64,000 nucleotides of DNA from assembly GCA_037349315.1 (NCBI GenBank), contig JBAIAC010000001.1, forward strand, positions 37,200,001 through 37,264,000, given 5' to 3'. Under the pieces are notes generated by a model. It was not told the origin of the DNA. It saw nothing but the letters and a program-made list of their open reading frames with translations, and searched no databases. The DNA comes from Chelydra serpentina. Lineage: Eukaryota; Chordata; Testudines; Chelydridae. Shown piece by piece: positions 22,701-33,842 of the stretch. Both the position numbers and the translations under genes were made by a program. Positions within the stretch are counted from its first letter, which is position 1. Every line of letters begins with the position of its first letter.

Positions 22701-23101
22701 CAGGGCTGGCTCCAACTTTTTTGCCTCCCCAAGCAAAAAAAAACAACCAAGTGCCGCCCCGCCGAAACAAACAACAACAACAAAAAAACAGAGCGTCGCC
22801 CCACCCAAACAAACAAACAAACAAGAGTGCCGCCCTGCCGAAACAAACCCCACCGAGAGGCGCCCCGCCGAAACAAAAACAATCCCCTCCCCCCGAGTGC
22901 AGCTCCGCCTAAACAAAAAAACCCTGAGCGCCGCCCCGCCCCACCGAAACAAAACAAAAAAACCCCAAGCATTGCCCCGCTGAAGTAAAAAAAAACAAAA
23001 AAAAACCCCTGAGCTCCGCTGCGCCACCCCAAGATTGGCCACCCCTTAGAAGGTGGCGCCCCAAGCATGTGCTTGGTCGGCTGTGCCTGGAGCCGGCCCT
23101 G
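22701..23101. mobile_element. hAT non-autonomous element (CAGGGCYGGCTCC family), copy 1
   Basis: Termini CAGGGCTGGCTCC and GGAGCCGGCCCTG are inverted. The 8-bp target duplication GCTTGATG is perfect (22693-22700 and 23102-23109). The interior holds about ten degenerate repeats of a 'gccgccccgccgaaacaaa' unit with adenine-rich spacers, and 'gccccaagcatgtgcttgg' near the right end. Long overlapping reading frames inside (for example 22670-23068 minus) are by-products of this repeat. Confidence 0.92.
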
Positions 23102-23109
23102 GCTTGATG

Positions 23110-23205
23110 CAAGAACTCTGGAGTCAAGTTTTATGGACCACTGGTATGCAGGAAGTCAGACTAGGTGATCTTAATGGTCCCTTCTAGCCTTAAACTCTAT
23201 GGAGC
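23110..23205 (+). mobile_element. CR1-family LINE 3' tail, split by hAT copy 1
   Basis: 'ggtatgcaggaagtcagactaggtgatctta', then 'ggtcccttctagcctta', then 'ctatgg' is the CR1 tail also seen at 55780-55845 and 61600-61678. Its left continuation is at about 22656-22700; the 401-bp hAT sits between. Confidence 0.7.
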
Positions 23206-23248
23206 TAACAGCTAAGAATCTCTGTTGATTTCTCCAGAAAGGTCTATG

Positions 23249-23580
23249 GGCCTGATTTTCCTGTCATCCCCGTGTCAATCAGGAACAAGTTACACCAGTA
23301 ACTGCACAAATGAAAGACAAATCAGAGAAACATTTTCCCAAATAGAATTACATTTTGAAGCTTCAGAGGGGTAGCGGTGTTAGTCTGGATCTGTAGAAGC
23401 GACAAAGAGTCCTGTGGCACCTTATAGACTAACATAAGTATTGGAGCATAAGCTTTTGTGGGTGGTATTCAGGGTGCCACAGGACTCTTTGTCATTTTGA
23501 AGCTTGACAGCTAAGAGCCTGATTTTCTACTGCCATGCAACTTGCATAGCCACTTACATCTGCACAAAGTGAATGTAAAA
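23249..23580. mobile_element. Decayed palindromic MITE ('gcctgatttt' type), interrupted
   Basis: 'gggcctgattttcctgtca', then 'acaccagtaactgc' on the left and 'gcctgattttctactgcc' at 23518 resemble a common amniote palindromic MITE or two adjacent fragments. A short retroelement insertion lies between them. Confidence 0.4.
23364..23492 (+). mobile_element. Short retroelement insertion with 13-bp target duplication and internal inversion
   Basis: The insertion is bracketed by the perfect duplication CATTTTGAAGCTT (23351-23363 and 23493-23505). It contains 'gtagcggtgttagtctggatctg', 'cttatagactaac' and 'agcataagcttttgtggg', a dispersed amniote repeat that I believe derives from Penelope-like elements. 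The segment 23401-23421 is perfectly inverted at 23473-23493, so the right end is an inverted copy of the interior. A second family member is at 62752-62873. Confidence 0.75.
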
Positions 23581-24164
23581 TGCTACTGCAACTATTTGGA
23601 AAATGTGTCTGTGTGAATTTATGAATTCCAGTTTGGTTTCATGTTGGTATGTTTACACCCTTATGGTTGTCTTTCACTGCATTCATTCCACTTTTTATAT
23701 TGAAAATTATTTCTTGTTCTGGGCAGAAAGTGACATTTACTCTGTTGGTACAGCAACCAGACCCATAGGGGCCCACTCCAGTTAAGACCTTTAGGTATTA
23801 CCACAATATAAATATTAAATAATATTTCACAAAAGGCCAAATCCCGCTCAACCTATCCATGCAAGTAATTATAAGTATATCGAGGGGAACCAGCTAGTCA
23901 AGCCAGTACTGGGTTGAAGTCTAGGCTTAGGAAAGTGACCACAGACTCCTGATGGTATTGCTGCTGTACCTATTGGTCAATGGTGGCCCTCCCTTTTTAA
24001 GGGGCTTTTACGGGTCAACCCATGCACATCTCAGTGCTGCAAGACTCATGCTGGATACTTTGCAGCCCTTGGGTAAGCAAGCTTTCCCCTTGTACGTTAT
24101 GGTGCCAGCTGCAACTTTATGGTTTCTTTTTCAGTTCCTCCCTTCCAAGAGTTGTTTCTCTCTG

Positions 24165-24255
24165 AATAAGTAATTATTATGATTAGTTATTACAGAGAAT
24201 GAGGTTCCATTGTGTTAGGCACCGTACACACAGAATAACAGGCTCTGCCTCAATG
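24165..24255 (-). mobile_element. L2-type LINE 3' tail
   Basis: The plus strand reads 'aataagtaattattatgatt', then 'aggttccattgtgttaggcaccgtacac', then 'caggctctgcctcaatgagcat', the reverse of the L2-like tail pattern seen at 5421. Confidence 0.5.
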
Positions 24256-24589
24256 AGCATAAGTCCAGGTTTGGGACATGGTTGCTTCCCTCCCTTGGAA
24301 CTGTAGGGTGAAGGTTTTGCATGCTGACTCTACAACCCTCTTGCAATTTTAGTGTTTGTCATTTCTCAGAAGTCTTTGTAGATCAGGACCCACAGGCCTA
24401 TTGCTGCTGTTTATTCCAAGCTGGGGTAGCTACTGCCTCGGCTGGCCTTCTGGAAAACAAGGTATAGCCATTGGGCCAGGGTGCTCTATCTGCTCTTGGA
24501 CTTACGTCCATCAGGGTTTAGCTATCCCTTCACCGAATGCTCACAGCCAACCAGCTTAGCCTTACAGGAGGCTTTCAGTGACTCCCTAC

Positions 24590-25449
24590 CAGAGGTGAAA
24601 GTGAGCCGGTACCCTGTACAGGACCGGCTTCCCTAGGCGGCAATTTAAAGGGCCTGGGGCTCCCAGCAGTGGCTGGAGCCCCGGGCCCTTTAAATTGCCG
24701 CCCAAGCCCCACTGCCAGAGCCCTGGGGTGGCTCCGGCCACGATTTAAAGGGCCTGGGGTTCCGCTGCAGTAGCGGCGGCTGGGAGCCCCATGCCCTTTA
24801 AATCACCACCGGAGCCCCTCTGCCACTACCCCAGGGCTCTGGCAACAGGGCTCAGGCAGCAATTTAAAGGGCCTGGGGCTCTGGCCGCCGCTACCGCCCC
24901 AGGCACTTTAAATCTCCGCCGGCTCTGCAGTGGGGCTCGGGCAACGATTTAAAGGGCCCAGGACTCCGGCCGCCTCTACCACCCTGGGCCCTTTAAATCG
25001 GCCCCGGAATCCTGCTGCCAGAGCCCTGGGGTAGCGGCGGCAGCTGGGACCCCCAGGGCTCCTTCAGCAATTTAAAGGGCCCGGGGCTCCGCTGTGGTAG
25101 CAGCGGCTGGGAGCCCCTGGCCCTTTAAATCACCGCCAGAGCCCCTGGCTGCCGCTGCCACCCCAGGGCTCCGACAGCGGGGCTTGGGCAGCAATTTAAA
25201 GGGCCCAGGGCTCCGCTGTAGTAGCTTTGGCTGGATCCCCGGGCCCTTTAAATGGCCCCTGAGCCCTGGGGCTCCCAGCCGCCTCTGCAGCTGATAGCTT
25301 CGGCACTACTGCAGCTGGCGCCCGGGGCCCTTTAAATCTCAATGTAAAGGGCCCAGGGATCTAAAGGCCCTGCCCCTTCCGGTTGAGGCCCAGCCCCCTG
25401 TTCAGGACTCCAGAGTACCGGTAAGTCCTTTAAGTTACTTTCACCCCTG
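24590..25449. mobile_element. hAT element filled with a tandem hairpin array
   Basis: Termini CAGAGGTGAAAGTGAGCCGG and ACTTTCACCCCTG are inverted, and both ends carry a GTAC-containing CCGGTAC/GTACCGG block. The 8-bp target duplication CTCCCTAC is perfect (24582-24589 and 25450-25457). The interior is six to seven units of roughly 80-125 bp. Each runs from AATTTAAAGGGCC to GGCCCTTTAAAT around a GC-rich centre, so each can fold as a hairpin. No transposase is encoded; the short frames inside are repeat by-products. Confidence 0.92.
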
Positions 25450-25457
25450 CTCCCTAC

Positions 25458-28400
25458 CCACCCATCAACCACAACCCTCTTCTTATGGATGGGCATTAAT
25501 TTACATCTAATCTCACAGCATTATTTGATTTTCTCAGTTTTGCACATTGGCCAGGCAGGATAGGAACAGCAGGCTGCTCTCTTGATCTATACCGTTGACT
25601 AGAGTATTGCTCACTGAGCTCACAAGCAGGCAGCTGGTCACAGACAGATCACCATTGGGTTTTTCTTGGGACTAGACTATTGTGGGTTCAACGCTGTGTC
25701 ATGTGATATAGCCAACTAGGACTGACATGGCTACAACAACACTGCCTTTGATTTATGAGCTTTAGCAACAATACGTCCCCTCTTTCCCCCAAGTTAATCA
25801 TCTTCCATTTCAGGGGCAAATATTTGGTTGTGGACAATAAGACAGTTGCATAAGTGAAGTGGAATTGGGCTGCAATAGGGTAGCTGTGCCCAGTGGCCAA
25901 TTCAGTTTGTCCAAACTGCCATGGTTTAGACAGGTAAGCACAGACTGGTGAATATAGATTGGGCGCAGGACAACATTCATCTGGCATTGAGACATGTTGA
26001 GCTGATGACCAAACACCAAAGCATGAGGGAAACTCTGTAACAGCACCCTGGACACCTTCATCTAGATAACATCATCTCTAGCAGCTGATATTTATGATTG
26101 GGACATATGGACCTAGATCAAGAATTGGTTGGAAAGTTGCTTGAGGGGTATTCCATCTGTGCTCAAGAGTAATGGCATCTCTGTATACTCCAGCAGCACG
26201 AGTTAGATCCCTGATTGGATTTGCAGAGATAACATGCTCTCATGGTGATGGGTGGGGTTTGGCTATGCGGTAGCCTGCATATAAATGCAGATCTTGGAAT
26301 ACAGTGGATCCATCAACAGCTTGGGTTTAATCAGGCTGGTGAGAACACAGACAGCTAGGCTGCACTAGATCTAAACACTGACAGCGGAGAGGCTGGTGAC
26401 AGCTTGTGGCGACTCTTTTCTTCCCCTTTCACAGCTACCAGAACAAGCTACCTTTAGGGATTATCTTGTTTAGTAAGTTATAATAAAAGTTGCAGCCACT
26501 TGATGCTTCTGTCCATTATTAGTGATCACTGCCATACCCAACAAAACTATTTGCTTAAGACTAGTAGGATTTGGCCTCCTTTCAACATGCTGACATAAGT
26601 GTCACATTAAAAGTAGTCTTGTGCATTTATGTACCCTCAAAACCCACCCCCCCAATACTAGCAGAAGTATCTCCAACAGATAAATTAGGAGTTCTGCAGT
26701 ACACTCACCCACAAAATGACTGATCTGGAAATGTATGGGATTTAAAAAAAACAACATCCACCCACTATATAGTATTCCACTGTGGTTATTTTTCCCCTTA
26801 AAGAGGTAAATATTTCTTCTCCACAAAACAATTAAAATATCCACTGAATTTTTAATTAAATTATTTATCCTCACTATTGCTTGTTTCTCTGTACAATCCC
26901 GTACAAATAAAAATAAACATTCTGTGGGGGAAATTGGATGGAATGAACCACAAAAATGAAAAAAATAAATTTAATTACTGCACTTTACCTTAGGAATAGA
27001 CATGTTTAAACTAACACATTCTTCACAAAAGCAAAGTAAATATTATAACTAATATTTGAAAACTCTAGCAGCATGAGTATGTCATATGCCAGGAACACTA
27101 ACCTTTACACAAATAAACTTCAGCATTTGATCCTGATTTGCACTGTTACATGGTGCACTTCACAAACGTATTCAAGTTTCAGGGAAAAGTTATCTGTGTG
27201 AAATAAAAACATCATTATAGGGTCATCCCATTGACTTTAATCCGCATTGGAGAGAGTGCTAAAGGCTATATAACTATGCAAATCCAGGCAGTCAGAGCCC
27301 AATGTTCTTCCCCACCTGCATAGGCGAAAGGGTATAAAAGCAGATAGAAACGGGTATGAAAATATGAAAGAGCAGAGTGGCACCTCCATCTAAAAGGCAG
27401 CCAAGGCATTAATTCTGCAGCAGCTTCATGACCTGATTATTTGGGCAAAGTGCTGGGCAGAGGATTTGGGGTTTTGTGGCATTCTTTCCACTCACTTTTT
27501 TTTAAAACACATACCCAGAAGGTTAGCACTCTCAATGTTATCTTTCCCAGTACGATAAACAACTGCTTATGGGGCAGCAGAGCCCACCTCTTCCCAGGGG
27601 CAGCAGATGTCCTCTTGTAATATCAGGATTGAAGAAGGTCCCAGCATTGCTCCCTCAGCCCTGGCAGTTGAGGGATGCATAGGTGAAGTTCCTCCATGAG
27701 CTGCCCTTCCAGGCTTCTCAATAAGAAGGGTCGGAGAACAAAAAAGACATGTGTTTGGGGGTGGGGTAGGAGGGGAACAGAATGAAATGCTAGATCTCCT
27801 TCCCCCATCTCTTTACTCACTCTCCCCCCAATCCCTCTCTCTCTGCAGGACTATGCAGATTTGTTTAAATATATGCAAGTCTGCAATCTACTTGGTTTTG
27901 GTTTCAGGATGTTTACAGATCTGGAATGTCATGCCACAGAGGGAGCCCAGCCTAGGTGCAGACAAGTAAGGTGCTTGGCCAATTGACTGGCTCAGAGCCC
28001 CTTGAAAAATAGCCCTACAGGGTGGGGCTGGGGTGAGACTGCTTCATGTAGGCTGCAGACTGGACCATGTGCTGTTGCCTGAAGGAATACAGCAGGCCCA
28101 AACAAAGCCTGAACACAGGACTGGAAAACAACTCTGGGAGAAGCCTGAACCAGGCTTTGTCTGCAAATGTCTTAAAGCAGGTCTGAGATAAGAGGAGGGG
28201 ACTGGGGGGGAGCCAGTTAGACCAGCTTGGGGGACACAGGACCAGGGGTAGGGAGTATAGTTAGGGAAAAGTGACTTAAATCTGTCCCCCATAGAAGAGG
28301 GTTAGCCTGCATGGGCGTGGTGGCACCCAGCAGGGTTAGAATGGTAATGTAGAGCAGGCAACAAACCCAGCCAACGGGGATTGAGCGACTTGGACCCAAG

Positions 28401-28583
28401 AGCAGCTGCATCACAGCTGTTCCAGCCAGGGTTGCAGCACTGGCACAATACATTCCACAAGCACAGCAGCTAACTTTGGTGCAGGATTTGTATTCAGAGG
28501 TATCCTTCTCCTAGATGAGCTACCTACATGAGCTAAAGAGCATCATCTGCCCATGGATTTAGTGATTGGCCAATGGCTGCATA
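25458..28583. other. Intergenic sequence, no gene recognised
   Basis: Mixed sequence with many short frames lacking domains. A pyrimidine-rich stretch lies at 27797-27845. No repeat was confidently recognised. Confidence 0.4.
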
Positions 28584-29300
28584 TAGATTCATAGATTCTA
28601 GGGCTGGAAGGGACCTCGAGAGGTCATCGAGTCCAGCCCCCTGCCCTCATGGCAGGACCAATTACTGTCTAGACCATCCCTGATAGACATTTATCTAACC
28701 TACTCTTAAATATCTCCAGAGATGGAGATTCCACAACCGCCCTGGGCAGTTTATTCCAGTGTTTAACCACCCTGGCAGTTAGGAACTTTTTCCTAATGTC
28801 CAACCTAAACCTCCCTTGCTGCAGTTTAAGCCCATTGCATCTTGTTCTATCCTCAGAGGCTAAGATGAACAAGTTTTCTCCCTCCTCCTTATGACACCCT
28901 TTTAGATACCTGAAGGCCGCTATCATGTCCCCTCTCAGTCTTCTCTTTTCCAAACTAAACAAACCCAATTCCTTCAACCTTCCTTCATAGGTCATGTTCT
29001 CTAGATCCTTAATCATTCTTGTTGCTCTTCTCTGGACCCTCTCCAATTTCTCCACATCTTTCTTGAAATGCGGTGCCCAGAACTGGACACAATACTCCAG
29101 TTGAGGCCTAACCAGCGCAGAGTAGAGCGGAAGAATGACTTCTCGTGTCTTGCTCACCACACACCTGTTAATGCAGCCCAGAATCATGTTTGCTTTTTTT
29201 GCAACAGCATCACACTGTTGACTCATATTTAGCTTGTGGTCCACTATAACCCCTAGATCCCTTTCTGCCGTACTCCTTCCTAGACAGTCTCCTCCCATTC
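28584..29300 (-). mobile_element. CR1 LINE, 3' part with open ORF2 C-terminus
   Basis: The minus-strand frame ending at 28669 gives about 200 uninterrupted codons of the CR1 ORF2 C-terminus: [80 protein letters not shown] and a final LDKCLSGMV. A short 3' UTR follows, ending in the 'gattcatagattcta' octamer-type repeat. The absence of stops suggests a fairly recent insertion. The 5' end is truncated near 29300. Confidence 0.92.
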
Positions 29301-29334
29301 TGTATGTGTGAAATGGATACATATGTGTGAAACA

Positions 29335-30298
29335 TATATAATGCAGGTTGCTCCTATATGCAATCACAAGGCATGTGCTCTATTGCCATCCTCTCCATTG
29401 ACACCAAGATGGACTTGTTCCCCAAGGGAATCAATGATTGACTTATGGTGCTCCACATAAACTTGTCTGGAGACCAGTACGCCACCATTACCAGTGCTTA
29501 CACACAGACAATGACTCATACAGATGAGATCAAGGAGCTGTTTTATGAAGATCTGAGAAGGATCATCAGAGGGGTGCCACATCAAGACAAACTCATTGTC
29601 CTTGGAGACTGTAATGCTCATGTGGGAGCCAACTCTGACCCTTGGAGCAGGGTGCTAAGCCATCACAATATTGGAAGGTCAAACTCCAACAGCCAGCTAC
29701 TTCTCTCCAAGTGTGCCAAGTTCAATCTCACTGGTATCAACACAGTCTTCCAACAGGCCAAGAATTATAAAACAACATGGATGCATCCCAGGTCAAAACA
29801 TTAGCACATGCTGAAGTATGTAATTGTAAGTTCTAGAGACATTATTAACCAATTAAGGCTAATGAAGAACCACTGGTGCGGGAAGGAGGCTGCAGAACTA
29901 CAGGAAGTAGCTGACAAGCATGAATATTAAAGCCTTCTATTAAGGTCTCCATGCTGTGTATGGCCCAAAATCCAGAGGTACAACCTCTTTCCTCACAGCA
30001 GATGGTAACCAGCTACTCAAGCACAAAGGCAACATTCTCTCTTGCTGGGCAGAACACTTTGATAATCTCCTGGACTATCAATCCACTATGTCCCATGAAG
30101 CCATTGACTCGCTCCCACAGCATCCTGTCCTGGAGAAGCTGTCCATGGCCCCTTATTTAGAAATGGTTATTAAAGCCATCAAGCAACTGTCCATGGGCAA
30201 CTCTACAGGCCACGAAGGCATTCCACTTCAAGTGTACAAATGTGGAAGTGCCCACCTGGTCAGGAAACTCACCAACCTTTTCAAGACTATATGGGAAC
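29335..30298 (+). mobile_element. RTE/BovB-like LINE fragment (endonuclease and start of RT)
   Basis: The frame 29445-29804 reads as the C-terminal half of an APE-type endonuclease: TITSAYTQTMTHTDEIKELF, then DKLIVLGDCNAHVGA (normally GDFNARVG), then CAKFNLTGINTVFQQ and TTWMHPRSKH. The frame 29956-30300 continues with the linker and RT start: LLKHKGNILSCWAEHFDNLL, then MGNSTGHEGIPLQVYKCGSA (normally GKAxGxDGIPxEhhK), LTNLFKTIWEQ. About 150 bp between them is frame-disrupted. The similarity is to the CFDP2-type RTE endonuclease. The fragment stops exactly where the 47-bp direct repeat begins. Confidence 0.82.
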
Positions 30299-30346
30299 AA
30301 GCAGGGACACATATTTCTTTTCAAATAAAACAAAATAGGTTTTCAC

Positions 30347-30374
30347 CTACCTAATATATATATATATTAGGTAG
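30347..30374. repeat. Perfect 28-bp AT palindrome
   Basis: CTACCTAATATATA is directly followed by its reverse complement, so the two 14-bp arms have no loop. It directly follows the first 47-bp repeat. It could extrude as a cruciform. Confidence 0.8.
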
Positions 30375-30743
30375 AGCTAAATTACTCAGCAGGGTTATCC
30401 AGAAATTCTGGTATATATATATGAAAAACTGAATGCTCTATTACCCAGACTCTAGAGTCATTAAGCACAGAAATATATTTTAATGGGTCTTTTAAAATGT
30501 CTTTTCTCCTCTTGTGAAATTTTCTGTCATCAACTAGTTAAGTGGGGATATTCAGCAAGCTTTCGACTTAACTTAAACCAATATCATGGAACATTACCTT
30601 CTCACCTTGAGAACATGGACATTTCCCCTCACTGGTAAATTGGTTTTGTTATCATGACAGACTAAAAAACTCCATCTCTTCTGGGATAAGGAAAATCCAA
30701 ACAAACAAGAATCCAAATCAAGGAAATTCTTCACTCAGTTTGT

Positions 30744-31342
30744 CACCATGGGTCACAGGCTCTCCAAAGGCAGCTAAAGGTTGTGTCAAACCTCAAACTT
30801 CTCTCTCTCAGTAGTATAATAGCAACACCCCCTGGTTTTCCATCAGAACTGATAGGAACGTCACATTTTGGCTCTTGATAACAAAAGAACACATCAGGTT
30901 CAACCCCAAATTCTCTCCTGCTTCTCTGTCTCCATGCAATTTTATTTACTCTGATGCAAAGACTTAGCTTCCCTCTCGCCAATTCCCTATTTCTGACTCT
31001 CTAGCCAAAATGATGCCCACTCCTGGGGGTACTTTACACAATCATCTGCTAATCTCTTTATTAGGCTACTTCCAATGTCCCCTCAGATTCTTCTCCAGGC
31101 CCTTTGATTGGAGATATCCTGTTCCTATCCCTTTCCTAGGGCACCTGATCTCTCTTGCACTGAGGAAAGGGAGTTGTTTATATACAGTCTTCCTTCCCAG
31201 CATTGTTTGCTGTGAGGTCTCCCACTTCCATGCACTCTGACAACTTCAGCTCCCAGAATGCCTCTTGTTTGGACTGAAACCAGGAACAAGGGAGGGCTGG
31301 ACACATAAGGCTGATATTAATGGGCCAGCACTGCCTGTTACA
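30744..31342 (-). mobile_element. Candidate solo LTR inside the direct-repeat block
   Basis: On the minus strand the block starts TGTAACAGG. It has TATATAAA (31177-31184) about 160 bp in, two AATAAA-type signals further on (CTAATAAAG and GTAAATAAAA), and could end ...GACACA or ...GTGACA. The order TATA then poly(A) fits an LTR. The edges and a short target duplication could not be confirmed. Confidence 0.35.
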
Positions 31343-31581
31343 ATCTACTTTTAATTGACCATACAAATCTTATCTTGAAGGCGCTAAGACCCAGAAAGTT
31401 TAATGGTTTCTCTTGTAAACAAGTGACATAGTACAAAGTATTAACAGTTTGGTGCGATCATTGTTTCTACAATGCAATTCCAGCAGGGACACATATTTCT
31501 TTTCAAATAAAACAAAATAGGTTTTCACATTCAAAAAGCAAAAATAGTATTTCAAGGAAGCATTGGTTTTGTACAAACAGA

Positions 31582-31855
31582 GAGTATGTCTACACTGCAA
31601 TTAAAACCTGCGGTTGGCCTCTGCCAGCTGACTTGGGATCACAGGGTTCAGGCTAAAGGACTGTTTAATTGCAGTGTAGATGTTCGGCGTCAAGCTGGAG
31701 TGTGGGCTCTAGGACCCTGCAAGGAGGGAAGGTCCCAGAGCTTGGGCTCCAGCCTGACCCTGAATGTCTACACTGCAATTTAATAGCTCTTAGCGTGAGC
31801 CCAAGTCAGCTGACACAGGCTAGCTGTGGGTTTTTAATTGCAGTGTAGACATTCC
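31582..31855. mobile_element. MITE with TGTCTACACTGCAATTAA ends
   Basis: The left end (ATGTCTACACTGCAATTAAAA) and the right end (its inverse, followed by ATTCCC) form strong terminal inverted repeats. Two more partial copies of the same motif lie inside, at 31664-31683 and 31768-31785. A 5' fragment of the family is at 41956. The target duplication is unclear. Confidence 0.8.
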
Positions 31856-33842
31856 CATAGAGGTATATACAGTATTACAATGTATATGCTATATTGGATT
31901 GGGAGCACCTCTTTGACGTGTTTAAACACAACATATCTGAAAGACAACACATGCCTAAATTCAGAGTATATGTTTATTCCCATAGTATCAATAACCTTAG
32001 GGTGGGAAGCTGTGAGAGTTTTAACAGTTTGTATATATGGTATTAGAGGCTGCATAGAAGACACTCTTATTTGAATTTCTGTAGACCTACCAGAATGGCC
32101 CCAAGGTGGAGTTTAATTTTTATGGGATCCCATGATGATACATATGCTAAGTTCTGAGTAGAGTCCAAGATGGTCTTTCAACAGACTATAAGCCCGTGGA
32201 AGCTCTTGGATTGTTTTCATAGTTTCATTTTCCAGGACATTTCCATGTGTGTGAATTGTGAAGTCTAGCCACTTGTGACAGATTAAGAATACTTTTCTGA
32301 CCTTCAGTAGGGGGTTAAGCCACAAGGTAGCTTGAGGGATCCAAAAGGAGTTACATTTCCAAATTTTAGCTGCCTGAGCCCATCATTTTAAGATGTTTCG
32401 GGTCACAGGCTTGTCTGTGCGCACTACAGAGGCACAAATTATGTTACAGAATTGTTTCATTTATGAACATTTAATTGTTCTTTGTGCATTTGTTTTATTA
32501 GCTCTCTTTTTCTAGTTGTAAGTTTTATAATATATGAAAGCTAAGTTATTATTAATATTTTGGAACAAATGTCATTATACTTACATAAGGATTAAGTTAG
32601 AAATCCTAGAAAAGATTCTAAACTTTATTACAGGTTCATATTTTGTTTTTTAGAAGGCACTTGTGATGGGAGAAATGAGTGTATCTTTTAAGTTCCCTGT
32701 TATCATTTAGACGTGATGTCTGGCTCTTCTAAGCCCGTAAACAATTATATATAAATGACTCAATTTAATCTGAAGGTAGGAAACCACTTGTTTAAACATG
32801 TGCATGCCCACAGTACTATATTTACAAGTTCACAGTTGGCAGTACTGTGTGAAATAAAAAAAACTTAGGTTAGCACTGCATATATAATTGCTCTTATGTC
32901 TGCAACTTAATAGCTGAAGCATTTTGTTTCCAAATCCTTTTGGAAAAATTGGTCCAGTTTTCCTGATATGATACTACCTGTTTAGGTACAGTTGAAAATT
33001 ATTCAATGTACTGTTTCAACATGTAGCTATTACCAGTAGCAATGTAAAAATGTTTCCTTTTGATTCTTCAAAAATCACGTTCAAACCCAACAGTCTGTGA
33101 CACACTGGACCCAAACTCTGTAGCAAAGGCATCCAGTGTCTGCAAGACCCTGATGTGGAATTCAGTGGCAAACTGGAAACACGGCAGCAGCATGAAATAC
33201 ATTTAAAATATTCATAAAACAAGCTTTTTAAAAAACTGAATTATACATAATATTATTTGTATTACAGTAACACCTTAACTATGCCATGGCCTTGTGTATG
33301 AGATGCTGTGCAGACAGACTGAAAGGGGCGAGGTGGAGTGGGTGGAAAGTAACAATGGGTGGTGGTAGTGGCAAAAGACCCTTCCCTAAAGAAAGGAGTA
33401 GCTGGGAGGCAGCAGTAGAAGGGAATGGGAAGAGACCAGATACTTGGGAGAAAAGAGGAGGAGGCAGAAATGAAAGGAAGGGACCAAACTGTTAAGAAAA
33501 GAAGTAGAAAGCAGCAGCAGGCAGGATGGGATGGAGTGTCATTGGGAAGCATAAGTAAATGGGAGCTGGGAAAGAGAGTGGGGACAAAATGCCGCAATCC
33601 CTTTGGCTGGGGAAGCTTTATTTGAATTTCAGAGATTCACCCAATTCAATTCCCTATGCAGGACACCACTTGTAGTGCTGCAACCATTAATGGGTCACCA
33701 ACAATAAGGATTAAACCTGGGATCTTTGGATCTATATGCATAAGTGTCTACTACTTGAGCTAAAAAGACTCAGCTCTATTACCCAAGCTCGTAGTATCAA
33801 CTTCTATATGTGGCTCAACCATCACTAGAGAGGGTGCACTGA
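31856..33842. other. Intergenic sequence, no gene recognised
   Basis: AT-rich sequence. A purine-rich stretch lies at about 33325-33500. Short frames on both strands have low-complexity composition only. Confidence 0.4.

Larger units (their letters stand above)
30300..31528. repeat. 47-bp perfect direct repeat bracketing a 1135-bp block
   Basis: The same 47 bases (starting agcagggacacatatttct, ending aggttttcac) occur at 30300-30346 and 31482-31528. The enclosed block 30347-31481 may be an insertion, with the repeats as an unusually long target duplication, or the product of a local rearrangement. The enclosed block shows no protein-coding domain. Confidence 0.75.

Noticed and set aside
22670..23127. 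Overlapping reading frames in the A-rich/GC-rich repeat
   Set aside because: Composition artefact of the internal repeat of hAT copy 1; no domain, no start context.
28669..29367. 232-codon frame as a host gene
   Set aside because: It is the CR1 ORF2 C-terminus followed by CR1 3' UTR.
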